The notes under the pieces were generated by a model. The model searched no databases. It saw nothing but the letters and a program-made list of their open reading frames with translations, and was not told the DNA's origin. From positions 4,673,001 to 4,737,000 of the forward strand of contig JALMGJ010000006.1 in NCBI GenBank assembly GCA_023362775.1: DNA of 64,000 nucleotides, read 5' to 3'. The position numbers and the translations under genes are program-made. This document shows positions 21,870 through 33,359 of this stretch, piece by piece. This DNA is from Charina bottae. Its lineage: Eukaryota; Chordata; Lepidosauria; Squamata; Charinaidae. The stretch's first letter is position 1. Every line of letters starts with the position of its first letter.

Positions 21870-23300
21870 TGGCTCCATTCCAATTTTGTAACCAGCCACG
21901 TGATAATGTGGAATACCACTTTCCTTCCCCCATTTTTCCAATATTTCCAAGATAGAGATAGAGGCATGTCCCTTGTCAAATGAAATTTTCTCCCTCCACC
22001 CCCCCGCACTTTTTTTTTTTTTTTTTTGAAAATTTTACAGGTCTCCTAAGGAGGGGGAGAATTCCTTTTTGTTTCCAATGTTCCTATTTCAATGCCATTC
22101 AGTTCACATGCTGAAGCTAAGGGATGACTCGATATAAACAGCTCTGAGAACAAAAATAGATTATCCGAGCCCACCGCATCTGTTCCTCGGTTCCATGTAT
22201 AGGAAAACAGTGTATTTGGGAACTGTAAACCACTCACTGCCTGTCAGCATCCTTAGTCATAAGTTAACCAGGATAGTAGGTCATGCTAAGCCATAAACTA
22301 TAGTTTACAAAACCCAATGGCTAGATTCACAGCCAAAACAAGCCATATTATGGTTTGGTGTCTTGTGTGAATGGAGTTGCCTGGATTCCTACATTGCATT
22401 AAGCTGTGGTTTGTTCAATGTTTGTGGAATATTTGACACTGGCTGGGCTAACCCGATATGCTCATTCACAAACTGTGGATTATAAACAACAATAGCTGGT
22501 TCCATACATTGCCCAAAGTCAAAATCACAAACCATGGAATGAACTATCAAACTTAACCTTCTTTACTTCAGTGGGGAAAAACAATTACGTGCTATGCATT
22601 TAGGCCATTTTTTTGGTTAAATAAAAGTTGCTGCACGAGTCCAGATCTTAAGTTTGGAGCATTGCCCCCTTTTTTGGACCCATCTCTCAGCTAGGAGCAT
22701 CCATGGGGGAGAAGGGGGGGGGAGGCTCAAAGAAGCCAAGATGGTGGCTTCAATGTAAAAATGTAAAAAGGGCTGGACGTCAGTCATGCAGTTGCAGCTG
22801 CCATCTTGCCTTTTTTGACCCTCCCCTGCTGACACCCCTACCACTATTCAGGTAAAATCTCATTCTCCACTTCAGGAAAATGGAAATGATGTACTTTTAG
22901 ATGCATCATAAATCCCACTCGGGAAACCACCGGGATCCCTTGGTCCCCATCCTGCTAGCATCCTCGAACCATGGATCACTGCTTTTCATTTAAAATCCTG
23001 CTTTTCTATCAAGCTGTACGCAATAAATGTTAATGGCTTTTTTAAACTGATCGTAAAACTTCAATAACATCTTAGCTTAAATAGATACAATAAATCACAA
23101 AAAGCATAGCAGCATCAACATAAACTCATTTAAATTGGTATGTAGTAACTTCATGGCATCTCGTTATCCTTATAAAGGAGAAAAAAGAGAATGCACGAGA
23201 ACTTGTAAGTAGATTTTGCAACTGCTTTAAGTCCACAGCTACTCATGCTATTCATGCACACATCATCCTACTCTATGATTTATTTAATCATGGTTTATCA
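21870..23300. other. No gene; poly(T) and degenerate dispersed repeat
   Basis: Poly(T) at about 22,008-22,027. From 22,200 to 22,560 words such as AAACCATGG, TTATGGTTTGG and TGTGTGAATGGAG recur, as in 27,020-27,470; this looks like an old dispersed repeat. 22,720-22,840 is a degenerate foldback related to 17,095. Confidence 0.35.
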
Positions 23301-23309
23301 AGTGCACCT

Positions 23310-23700
23310 TAGCTAAATCCCACAAAGAGTGGTTGAAGAACTCGACCTGAAGGGAAGGGAAGGGAAGGGAAGGCCAAGGGGAGATCCAATAGCAGTCTTC
23401 TAATCCTTGAAGGGCTGTCAGAGGACAGAAGGTCTGAATTTATGAGGGTAAGAGTAGAAGCAATGGGTGGAAGCTTATCAAGAAGAAATCCAAACTTGAA
23501 ATAAGAAGGAATTTCCTGATTGTGAGTCCTTTTGAGCAGTAAAACAGCCTGCCTCCTGACGTTGTGGGTGCTCCACCACCAGAGGCTTTCAGGATAAGAT
23601 TGGACGGCCATTTGTCTGGGCAGGGATGTTCTCCGGATTCCTGCCCTGGCCAGGGGTTTGATGACCTCCAAGGTGCCTTTCAACCCTAGGATTCTATGAT
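23310..23700 (+). mobile_element. CR1 LINE 3' end
   Basis: GAAGGAATTTCCTGATTGTG, CAGGATAAGATTGGACGGCC and a terminal CCTAGGATTCTATGAT are the conserved CR1 3' UTR end of amniotes. Confidence 0.75.
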
Positions 23701-23770
23701 TTGGCTTCCTGAAGCCCATCGTCCCAGGGTTGCCCCGCCCTGCCTCTGTCAAGAAAAGCGGCGGAAAAAG

Positions 23771-23948
23771 CCTCGGATCCTGCAAAAAGTGATGGTGGGG
23801 GGGGGCGCCCCGGGGTGGAAAATATCCGTGCCGATCAGCTGTGCGGCGGGGAGGAGGCAGGCGTCCGCCTCCTGGCCGCACAGCTGATCGGCACGGATAT
23901 TTTCCACCCCGGGGTGCCCCCACCATCACTTTTTGCGGTGATCCGAGG
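23771..23948. repeat. Long GC-rich hairpin (about 75-bp arms)
   Basis: The left arm at 23,771-23,847 (CCTCGGATCC... to GCTGTGCGGC) and right arm at 23,874-23,948 are almost perfect inverted copies. The loop itself holds GGAGGCAGGCGTCCGCCTCC. It joins hAT-family termini just downstream and may be the arm of a foldback variant. Confidence 0.8.
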
Positions 23949-23949
23949 C

Positions 23950-24411
23950 TTTTTTGCAAGCCGGCGGCGGTGCGCTTTCAGGGCGTCGTCCTGGAACCCA
24001 GAAGCACTGATGCCCCGCCGCCGCCGCCATCAGCGCTTCCGGGTTCTTGCGCGACACACTTGGGGCCCCCAGGTGACACAGTATTGTGTCGCGACACACA
24101 GTTTGGAAAGCCCTGACCAGGACTTTTCCCGGGGTGACACACCAACGGCGGTGTGTGAGAAAACTTGGAAGTGCCGCTGCTGCGGCAGCGCGCAAAAACC
24201 CGGAAACGCCGCCGCCGCCGCGCTTTTAGGTTTTTGCGCGCCGCAGCGGTGGCGGCAGCGGTGTCCTTGTGTGCCGTGCAAAAACCGGGAAGCGCTGATG
24301 GCCCCGCGTGGCGGTGGCACGCCATCAGCGCTTCTGGGTTTTGACGCGACACACCTGGGCCCCGCAGGCAACACAGTATTGTGTCGCGACACAGAGTTTG
24401 GAAAGCTGTGG
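23950..24411. mobile_element. Two adjoining hAT MITE copies, GC-rich variant
   Basis: A right end GTTTGGAAAGCCCTG closes at 24,116, and a second GTTTGGAAAGCTGTG closes at 24,411. CAGGACTTTTCCCGG at 24,119 looks like the deleted left end of the second copy. No clean duplications were found, so nesting or deletion is likely. Confidence 0.6.
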
Positions 24412-24419
24412 TTTAGCTA

Positions 24420-25070
24420 ATTATTATTTTATTCCATTCCATAGCTGCCCACCACTTCTTGAATTTGTGATATGAGCAGAAGTAACAAAGGGCCCATTTT
24501 CCTTGTTTCTTTCCCTGGATGCAGCAGATGGTGATGAAGGCCATCTCAATATCAAACCCAAGTCCTAACCCAGATTGGATAAGATCAGGTGATCCTGAGG
24601 AGTTTCTTTATCAATGTGTCTAAATATGGAATATTAGACCCGAGGCAATTGTGATTAGAGTCATCTGGGTGTAAGGATGGTTTCTCAGCAAGGAACTCAC
24701 CACCACTTCCTTTAAGACAGTGGGGAATTCTGCTTGCGAAAGAGAAGTGTTAATGGACTGAGTGATTGATGGGCATGTGAGTTGTCATTTATACACACAC
24801 ACACACACAAACACACAAACTCTGTATGTGTGTGTGCAAACTCTGTATGTGTGTGTGCAAATGACAAAATATGAATCATGACACCGTGATGCCAACGCTG
24901 CCTCTTTTCATATTTGCATCACCACATCCCACACAGAAGGAGCAGAGCTTGCATTGTGACATCATTGCGACACAATCTCAGCTTCTTCCAGATACCTTGA
25001 GTGATCAGTTGCAGGACAGAATCCTTAGAGGCCCTTGTAAGGCAAGTAGGAGAGGGATCAAAGCAGTAAA
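24420..25070. other. No gene; (AC)n at about 24,789-24,818
   Basis: Includes a duplicated AACTCTGTATGTGTGTGTGC near 24,820-24,860. Otherwise unrecognised. Confidence 0.4.
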
Positions 25071-25083
25071 TAATGGTCCAGAG

Positions 25084-25152
25084 CTAGCTGGCTGGGGAAT
25101 TCTGGGAGTCGAAGTCCACACATCTTAAAGTTGCCAAGGTTCAGAAACACTG
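25084..25152. mobile_element. Half-length CAGTGTTTCTCAACC hAT MITE
   Basis: Only the right arm of the foldback remains (GGAATTCTGGGAGTCGAAGT ... AACACTG), yet the 8-bp duplication GTCCAGAG is perfect on both sides (25,076-25,083 and 25,153-25,160). Confidence 0.8.
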
Positions 25153-25205
25153 GTCCAGAGAACACCAAACCCTTCCACGCTTTGTAAGGAAATATCGATA
25201 GCGCA

Positions 25206-25981
25206 GTTGTTGTTGTTCAGTCGTTTAGTCGTGTCTGACTCTTCGTGACCTCATGGACCATAGCACGCCAGGCCTTCCTGTCCTCCACTGTCTCCCGGAG
25301 TTTACTCAAATTCATGTTCATTACATCGGTGATGCTCTCTAACCATCTCATCCTCTGCCGTCCCCTTCTCCTTTTGCCTTCAGTCTTTCCCAGCATCAGG
25401 GTCTTTTCCAGTCCTCTCTTCGCATTAGGTGGCCAAAGTATTTGAGCTTCAGCTTCAGTATCTGTCCTTCCAATGAGCAGTCAGGGTTGATTTCCTTTAG
25501 GATTGACTGATTTGACCTCCTTGCAGTCCAAGGGACTCTTAAGAGTCTTCTCCAGCACCACAGTTTGAAAGCATTAATTCTTCGGCACTCAGCCTTCCTT
25601 ATGGTCCAACTCTCACAGCCATACATTACTACTGGGAAAACCATAGCTTTAACTATACGGATCTTTGTCGGCAAGGTGATGTCTCTGCTTTTTAATATGC
25701 TGTCTAGGTTTGCCATAGCTTTCCTCCCGAGGAGCAAGCATCTTTTAATTTCATGGCTGCAGTCACCGTCTGCGGTGATCTTGGAGCCCAAGAAAATAAA
25801 ATCTGTCACTGCTTCCATTTCTCCCCCTTCTATTTGCCAGGAAGTGATGGGACCAGATGCCATGATCTGAGTTTTTTTAATGTTGAGTTTCAAGCCAGCT
25901 TTTGCACTCTCCTCTTTCACCCTCATCAAGAGGCTCTTTAGTTCCTCTTCACTTTCTGCCATTAGGGTGGTATCGTCTGCA
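25206..25981 (-). mobile_element. RTE/BovB LINE fragment, second subfamily
   Basis: The minus frame (25,396-25,962) reads MAESEEELKSLLMRVKEESA, GSKITADGDCSHEIKR, YGCESWTIRKAE and LRVPWTARRSNQSILKEINP. The 3' end gtgtctgactcttcgtgacctcatggaccatagcacgcc differs from the 20,167 and 57,118 copies. It is 5' truncated just after the YADD region. Confidence 0.88.
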
Positions 25982-25995
25982 TAGATAGCCTAGAT

Positions 25996-26368
25996 CAGAG
26001 CTTTCCAAACTGTGTGTCGCGACACAAAAGTGTGTCGCCTGCGGGGCCCAGATGTGTTGCGTCAAAACCCGGAAGCGCTGATGGCGCGCCATCAGCGCTT
26101 CCGTGTTTTCCCTCGGCGACACACCAACGGCGGCACGCAAAAATCCGAAAGCGCCGCAGCCACGGCGGCACGCAAAAACTGAAAGCGGCAGCAGCACTTC
26201 TGGGTTTTCCCGCGGCGACACACCAACGGCGGCGTGCAAAAACTGAAAGCGGCAGCAGCGCTTCCGAGTTTTTGCGCGCTGCTGCAACGGCGGCACTTCC
26301 GGGTTTTCCCGCGGCGACACACCAACGGCGGTTGGTGTGTCGCCGCGGGAAAACTTTGGAAAGCCCTG
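25996..26368. mobile_element. hAT MITE, CAGAGCTTTCCAAA family, GC-rich variant
   Basis: Termini CAGAGCTTTCCAAACTGTG and CTTTGGAAAGCCCTG, perfect 8-bp duplication GCCTAGAT (25,988-25,995 and 26,369-26,376). The interior is repeated GCGACACACCAACGGCGGC and CAAAAACTGAAAGCGGCAGC words. Confidence 0.9.
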
Positions 26369-26376
26369 GCCTAGAT

Positions 26377-27690
26377 ACAGTCTTGACTAAAGAGATGTGA
26401 AACTTGGCATAAATCTGAGCAATTTTAACCACAAAGAACTGTCTTGCATTGCTTCTGATAATATTAAAAACATACAGTATATTATTTTTTAAAAAAAGAA
26501 ACGAAACAGACTGCAAAGATGGAGAGAAAGTTAGCTGCTCCACTCAATTAGAGGAGACGCTAGACTTCTGGGTGGAAATACCTGGGGTCGCTATCCATGG
26601 TGCTGAAATCACTCTGACCTGCGCAGGCTTCGTTGAGCTGCAGGTTGAGCAAACTATCACCAGGTTGGCTGATGGACATCCACTGTCCAGACCTTGTGGC
26701 TGTCGAAGCTCCCTCCTAACCTGCACGGGGAGGGATGTGGGGTGGATCCTGGATCTTTAGAAGAGCAATTTGTGTAGAGCAAATGGAGGCAGAAAGTCAT
26801 CAGGAGTGCCAGGACAAATGGATTCTAGAGCTAGAGGCACTGGGAAGATGGGAGAGAAATGCAGGTAAGAAAGCAGAGTTAGTGATGATGATCCAGTGCT
26901 TATCCAGGACCATTCCTCAGCCTCTTCTTCATGGAGAACGAGGACACTGAAATAACTGTCAGCATAAGTATCTCTTCTTTGTAGAGATTTGTAATGGAAA
27001 CCTGTGGTACAGTTGACTCATTGTCCTAAGATATAAGGTGATTTGATGGATTTGAGTTCATGTGTTACACAAATCCAGCCCTTTTGATTTGAAAGCTGTT
27101 GTTTAGGATGTTGCGTGAGCCCAGCCACTTGTGACCTGTCCAACAAATCATAGCTAAGCAAACCACAATGTGATGTGCAAACCCAGCCAGTGTGTTCAGT
27201 TTTCACTTGTTACAGTCTGTTCTTCTGCAGCACAAAAAGGTTCCTGAGTATTGGGGCACTAGCAGACATTTTTGGAGAGAGTGGTTGGTTTTATATATTG
27301 TGCAATGCCATGGCTTGTTAAAACATGGTGTATTGAATAATCTCCCAGTGGGCTGGGTTTGTGGACAACGCTAAGCCGTACTCTGTTTTTTATGAACTGT
27401 AATAGCTGGTTCATGCAAGATACCGAGCTGAAACCAAAGTAGAGCATGATGTGTAAACCTGGTCAGTGCCTATTTTTGCAAAGGGGGCTTACCTCTGTGC
27501 AGGTGTGCACAGCTTTGGTAGGTGGGGGAGAACGACCATTGCTCTCCAAATTTGGAAGGAAATAGTATGTTCCAGCCACCTGCAACCTTAGACAAACCAT
27601 TCAGGCAAGAGACACGATTTATATATGCCAAGGAAATCAACTAAAATTCACAGAGGAGGGAAGCAACAAAGGAAGGAGGCCACATTCATG
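26377..27690. other. No gene; degenerate dispersed repeat at 27,020-27,470
   Basis: A 103-codon frame at 26,449-26,760 has no domain. The region near 27.1-27.5 kb shares worn words with 22.2-22.6 kb. Confidence 0.35.
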
Positions 27691-27699
27691 CACAGAGAA

Positions 27700-28100
27700 A
27701 ATATTTTAAAAGAAATAGCATTCTGCCCTTCATGTGTATAGTGATTTAAATGCATGTCTGTCACTTATATTTTAGTGGTGAGCAGTCTTGAATTGATGCA
27801 GTGTGTTGCTCACTCTCCAGAACAATCATTTTTAGTGATAAAGCCTTCCAAAGTATAATTTGGCTGCCAAAGTCATAATCAGGTGTTGACTTAATTAAAA
27901 TCCCTTGAAGTAAAGGAGAGAAGGGGGGGGATCACTCTGAACGGGAAAAAAAGAAGGAAAGAAAAATATATTTCTCATCTGAAATTATCGTTACTTCTGA
28001 CTCTCCACTGAAAATGCTATGTGGAATATAAAGCAGACTGACTCATATTTGCTGCCTTTTCTGCCAGGAAATAGCTGATCCAAGTGCTGATGACAGAAGT
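27700..28100. other. Repeat-free AT-rich segment, possible conserved noncoding DNA
   Basis: No repeat signature; contains GACTTAATTAAAATCCC and GTGATTTAAATGCATG. Function unknown. Confidence 0.2.
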
Positions 28101-28289
28101 CACTGCATAAGTCAAACGCTCGGGGCAGGTGTCATGGCTGTAGTCTCTCTTCTCAACTCCACTTGTTGAAGCAACAGATTAACATGGAGAGGAGCAAATG
28201 GTCCCCTTGAGACTGTTTAGCCTAGGCTTTCCAAAACTGGCTACTCTAGGGCAATGGATTGGGGCCTTGTTCTGCCAAGTGTCCAGGCA

Positions 28290-28800
28290 GTGATCAGGTG
28301 CCCAGACAATTGGTTCTTTTAGATCCAGAGACAATGATCGCACCAGGGAGTAAGGAGACTTTAAGCTTTATTGTTTAACTGTGGCAGGCAAATTAAACAG
28401 AAACACAAGAAAGCATGCCAAGACAGATGATAAGAATCTCACATCAACTGCTGGGAGCTCCAGTAAACAACAGCGGAGCGTCCCCAAGCCAATTTTGCAC
28501 ACAGCACCCGGTACCAGGGTCTGTGGCCAAGCTCCCGACTCAAGAAGCAATCCTAAGGTTTTTATCAAAGTCTGGCCCTAAAACCTCAGGACTCTGCTTC
28601 CATGGTACTGAAACTGCAGGATCTGACCTTGACGGGATAGTTCCCAGGGTCTGGGGCACTTGTTTATGCCATAATCCAAGAGCCTGGGAAGCTATACAGA
28701 TAAGATAGTGCTTAACATAAACAATCTTGGGGTTTTCTCTTCTCCCCTCCTCCCCACTTCTAAGTAAAAGTGAAAAAGCAAGCAGGTTAAACATAGCTCA
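28290..28800 (-). mobile_element. LTR-like sequence, ends unresolved
   Basis: GCTTTATTGTTTAAC gives an AATAAAGC signal on the minus strand. The region from gtgcccagacaattgg to cttggggttttctc resembles an LTR in length and composition, but no matching duplication was found. Confidence 0.3.
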
Positions 28801-28849
28801 GAATGAACTCTAAACGCCTAACGTTTTCTTAATATGAAGGAGAAATCAA

Positions 28850-29900
28850 AATATGTCACTTAAACTCCTCGAAATACAATGGTCTTCCGCATTGCCACTA
28901 CAGCTTCTGGAAGGCTCCCTGCCTTGGTATCCTGAGAATTGCAATCTGAATAAATCTTTAGTGACCCAGGGTGGGGAATACACCCAAATTGTAGCTCTTG
29001 GCAATAGGCACACAGGGAGGAACTATAGATTTCTGCCTATAGATTTGCGCAATGCTTAGCAGCCTCTGGGAATGGTGCAATGCAAACTCATTGGCTATGA
29101 TTGCACAACATGCAAATGGCTGGTTAACTGAATTAACCAAATAGCTGGATTTGCAGAATACATTGAATTGACCACATGGGTTAGATCTGTTGTGGGAAAC
29201 TGTAGAGGTGCACAGAGATGGTCTTGAAGGAGGAATTCAGCATCTGGAAGGGAGGAGTGAGTGAGTAAGAAACTCAAGATTACTCCACCTTGCTTCTTTT
29301 GGGGATAACAGGGAGAGACAGAGACAGACTTGCCAGGCCTTCAAGACTCTGTTATTATATCCTTTAACAATAAAATAGAGTTCCGTGACTTCTTGTGGTA
29401 TCTGTTTCCTGACCTGGCCTTCCTCAAAGAAAGCCAACACTGACTGTCTTCCTTAATTCCCTTTGCTCAAAACATAGCCAAGGAAGCAATGCTTGGCCCT
29501 TATCAATATTTCGCCCCAATATGTTATAGAACAAGGGAGAAGAATTGCAATTTCTTTCTGCTAGTAGGAACAAGGGCTGAGAGGACTGACCATCTAGCTT
29601 CATTATTTGGGATTATTAATAGAAATACATCTAATTACAACATGTTAAGGAGGACAGTTGGAAACTGCAGTTCTACTGGCTAAAATTATGAGTGTTTCAG
29701 CACACCATCTGCTGATGCCTACCTCAGAAGCATTCCATTTACATAACGTCTGGCAGTGAAGTGTCCACAGAACATTCTCTCTCTCTCTGGGTGTCAGTTA
29801 CACACAAAAGAGGAAAAAAGGGTTCTTTCCCACTCGAGAGCCTCATGATTGCGAATCAGTTCTTTTCCTGGAATCTGATGATCACAGCATTCTGGGTCTC
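28850..29900. other. No gene; LTR-tail-like piece at 29,290-29,440
   Basis: CAATAAAATAGAGTTCCGTG and GTGGTATCTGTTTCCTGACC resemble an LTR R-U5 with polyadenylation signal, and match CAATAAAATGG ... GTGGTGTCTGTTTCTTGACT at 55.38-55.43 kb. Confidence 0.4.
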
Positions 29901-29911
29901 CTCCAGCCATC

Positions 29912-30310
29912 TGTCAGGGTTCTAGTGCGAATAGAATAGTCATGACCCTGACTTCAATGTCCCAATAAACACTTCTCCATGCAATCCATTGAAATGCAGA
30001 ATAAGGTTTATTAGGGATACATGTAAATCAGAGCACTCTCAAAGATCCGAATGACGGTTTCCCACGCCAAACGCTCAAGCTAAGCTCTCCCCCTTTGTGC
30101 CAGTTTCTTCGCGCCTATGATGTCAATGTCCGTTAGTTTCCTACTCCGTGCTCGGCCCCCTCCGGCTCCTACAGGTGGACGACCTTGACGATGCGTTCCA
30201 CGCTCGCTGGCTTCAGACACCGCTCCTGGCACGTACTCCCCCTCCCGCACTACACAGCCTAGCAATAGCAACAGAAGCACGATGGCAGGATTCGCACTAG
30301 AACCCTGACA
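29912..30310 (-). mobile_element. LTR-like element with 20-bp terminal inverted repeats
   Basis: The ends TGTCAGGGTTCTAGTGCGAA and TTCGCACTAGAACCCTGACA are perfect inverted copies. Flanks CCATC and CCGTC differ at one base. The 399-bp body has a TATTAGGG/AATAAGG region near the left third. TG..CA ends and length fit a solo LTR; the inverted repeats are longer than usual for one, so a DNA transposon is the alternative. Confidence 0.6.
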
Positions 30311-30319
30311 CCGTCAGAG

Positions 30320-31000
30320 AAAACAGCTGCATGACTCAACTGAAGCACGTGAACTTTAGCAGATATAAGCATTCCCAAAGCGTTGGCCTGCAGGAGTGTT
30401 GGAAGAAAAAGAAGAAACGGTGGGTATCAGAAAGATACGTTGGATCTACAGAAGCCAAGACCTAGCTGAACCAGAGAGAATCCATCTCTGATCAAAAAGT
30501 AACCTCTTTGAAGGCTTCCCCAGTAAATGGCCACTTCTAGTGATTGTGATGGACCATCAGCTTAATGAACTATATGAGCAATAGTCTAATGAAGTAGATA
30601 CAATGCATCTGCACTTGCAGGTACATGGAAAGGCATAGCATGCAAGAGCGGCCTAAAACAATGATGTACCAAGGACCAGGAGAAGATCAACATATGATTG
30701 ATGGATAAAAATACCAAGGGTCTAGACATGAACTTCTATGGTCAAGAACTGCCCAAAGACAGCTAGATCCCTCTCCCAATTGTTTTTTAAATTGTGACAA
30801 TATTCCATGACAAGATTGATGAAAACCAGATGGTCAGAGTCCAATACTTTAAGGTTATAAAATAGGAGATGAATAGGAGTTATGTGAGAAGTAAATAATA
30901 ATAATAATAATAATAACAACAACAACAACAACAACAACAAATCAAACTTGTGTGCCACCCGTCTCTCAATGACTCTGAACAGAATGTAGAATGCTCTCAA
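30320..31000. other. No gene; (AAT)n-(AAC)n at 30,892-30,940
   Basis: Compound trinucleotide run, followed by a direct duplication of CTCTCAATGACTCTGAACAG, each time followed by AATGTAGAATG, at 30,963-31,022. Confidence 0.5.
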
Positions 31001-32960
31001 TGACTCTGAACAGAATGTAGAATGTTTGAAGTGTGTAAATATGTGAACGTAGCATGTAGGATTCTCCTTTATATAGTTTACAGTTTCATTTGCTACTTTT
31101 TGCCTGTGACTTCTGTCTCTATCTTTTCCACACTGGGAAGTCTTGCTAGAATAAAGGAGCCATAAGGCAATTTTTGGTAACTATCTGGTTACCGATTTAG
31201 ATAACCCCTGCTTACATTAGCTGGGAGAATCATGTTGACCAGCGACCTATACCTTTAATTAGTTGTGCTGGAACCGAGAAATACATTAAAGGGACAGCTG
31301 TATTCCCGTTTTGATTCAATAAACCTACACAATTGTTGTTCTGTGTATTGTTGCCTTCTGCGGTGATTGTGCCCACTGGGGACATAGATCCTGAGCGGGG
31401 AGGAAATAAATTCTCTATTCCCCCCCCCCTTCCCAAGAGCGGGTAATGATGGAAGCCACCAGGAGCCAAGAAAATCTCCCGGGGGGGGGGGGGATAATCT
31501 GTGTGTCTGATGTGCAGAAAAAAGGCAAGTTGCCCAGATAATTCTGGGAATTGTAATCCCAGTACATTTGGAGAACACCAGCTGGGGAAGGCTAAGGCAG
31601 ACAACCCTCAGCTAGATTGTTCATTAGTCTGGCTTGAATAAGACAGCTTCCGGCTTCCACTGAGCTTGCAAGTTATGTCATACTGCAGCTTTTTAAAGTT
31701 TGGTGCATCCTTCCCGTTTTCCTTCAGCAACGAAGTGGGTGTGTCACCACGATTTCCTAGCTCATTTGCATTTGCTTGCTTCCTTCCTTTCACCTGGAAA
31801 GGTTAGCTAAGAGAAAGGTGCTATCTGCTCCCAGCCTTGTCTGATAAGTTGTCACCGTTGCCCGGTTTAATATTCCGGAATTGTGTTAACCTGTTGCAGA
31901 TTGCGCAGGCAGATCAAAGAGATGAAATCACGGTGCTGCAGAAAAGGACCAGGATCCCCGTTGGTCCCATACTGAGTAAATAATCTGCTCGTGTCACGTG
32001 CAATTAATCAATTTGCTTTTCCACAAGGCACCAAGCACGCACTGGCCTTATTTCTGCAGATGCAAGCAGTTAAGTCAACTCTTGCTGTTCCCTGGGACCA
32101 GAAGCCAATAAAACGGCTGGAATTACACCTGGAGCAGCCACAGTGCAGTCAGCACAAGCGTGAAAACTTCCCTGTGGGTCGGAAAAGTGCCGGGCAGACG
32201 TGTTTGCTTCTGGAAACAGAGGCGAGCTGCTGCAGAGGCTGGTGGGTGTCACGGTGGAAGGGCTACACGCCCAGTCATTCCTGGCTAGCGTGGAGATTGC
32301 AGAAGCCGGGAGAAGGATGCTGGCTGATTTCTAGTACAATTCAAGACACTGAGATTGAACCTGCCACCTTCTAAAGAGAACGCCCCTTCCTCCAGAACGC
32401 CATTCTGAAGCTGGGGCATTCGTGCACCAGACCAGAGACGGCAGGATGATATGCAGAAGAGGAAGGATTCCTGTCGGAAGGGACCCCAGAGGTCATTCAA
32501 GTCCAACCTCCTGCACGCTGCAGGATTCACCACACCATCCCCCAAACTGGAAGCAACCATCGTTTTATTTATTTTTCAAGAATGCCGGTGCAGCCGTCAT
32601 GTATTAATTTTTTAAAAAAAACTTCACAGTTTTTGGAACCCCCCTGAATTTGTAGCCTCTGGATGATGAACAACACAGGAAAAACACACACTTCAAAAAC
32701 GGAAGCAATTAAAACCAAATAAGTACAACAACAAAAACCCCACCCGAACCACTTTCCAAATTGGGCACCACAAAGCATCAAATCAGGTTGAAAACTGGAC
32801 AGAAGAAAATTGTTTTCACCACCCTAAGGAAGGCTAGGAAGGAGGGCACTGACGGTGCAAACCTCTCGAGCCTAGAGCCATGCCAGGACATAAAGATATT
32901 ATTTGTTCCCAGCAGAAAACCATCTTGCATTTGTATGATAGGCTGTCACCCTTGCACAAA
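31000..32960. other. No gene; homopolymer tracts and CR1 trace
   Basis: (C)n at about 31,420 and (G)n at about 31,481-31,493. CAAGTCCAACCTCCTGCA at 32,499-32,516 is a CR1 3' end word. A 127-codon frame at 31,991-32,374 has no recognisable domain. Confidence 0.4.
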
Positions 32961-32967
32961 TGTTTGA

Positions 32968-33170
32968 TTGATTACGTGCCATCAAGATGGTGTCAACTCT
33001 TAGCGACCATGTAGGTGGATTTTCTCCATGATGATCTGTCCCTAACCTGGTCTTTCAGGTCTTCCAATGATGCCCACATGGCTGCTGTAGCTACTCCATT
33101 CACCTTGCTGCTGGTTGTCTTCCCCTTCTCTTTCCTTCCATCTTTCCTAGCATTATGGACTTGAGAAATG
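32968..33170 (-). mobile_element. LINE 3' fragment, same family as 1.8 kb
   Basis: Minus frame reads SLEDLKDQVRDRSSWRKSTY then MVAKS, with GATTGATTACGTGCCATCAA at the tail side. Confidence 0.6.
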
Positions 33171-33221
33171 CTAGGAGAATTTCTCCTTCCCTCAGAAAAA
33201 TGCAGAGGAACCCTCCAGCCT

Positions 33222-33356
33222 GGTGTTTCCCAACCTTGGCAACTTTGAGATGGGTGGACTTCAACTCCCAGAATTCTTAGCAATGGCCATGCTGGCTGGG
33301 GAATTTTGGGCGTTGAAGTCCACCCATCTTAAAGTGGCCAAATTTTAAAAACACTA
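33222..33356. mobile_element. Decayed CAGTGTTTCTCAACC hAT MITE
   Basis: Foldback around caactcccagaattc/gaattttgggcgttgaag with changed ends (GGTGTTTCCCAACCTTGG, AAAAACACTA). Confidence 0.6.
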
Positions 33357-33359
33357 ATT

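Noticed and set aside
23309..23959. A 216-codon minus-strand frame
   Set aside because: It spans a CR1 3' end and a GC-rich hairpin; no protein domain, so coding is unlikely.
25996..26368. Promoter-type CpG island
   Set aside because: The CpG richness comes from a transposon interior with perfect 8-bp duplications; no adjacent exon was found.
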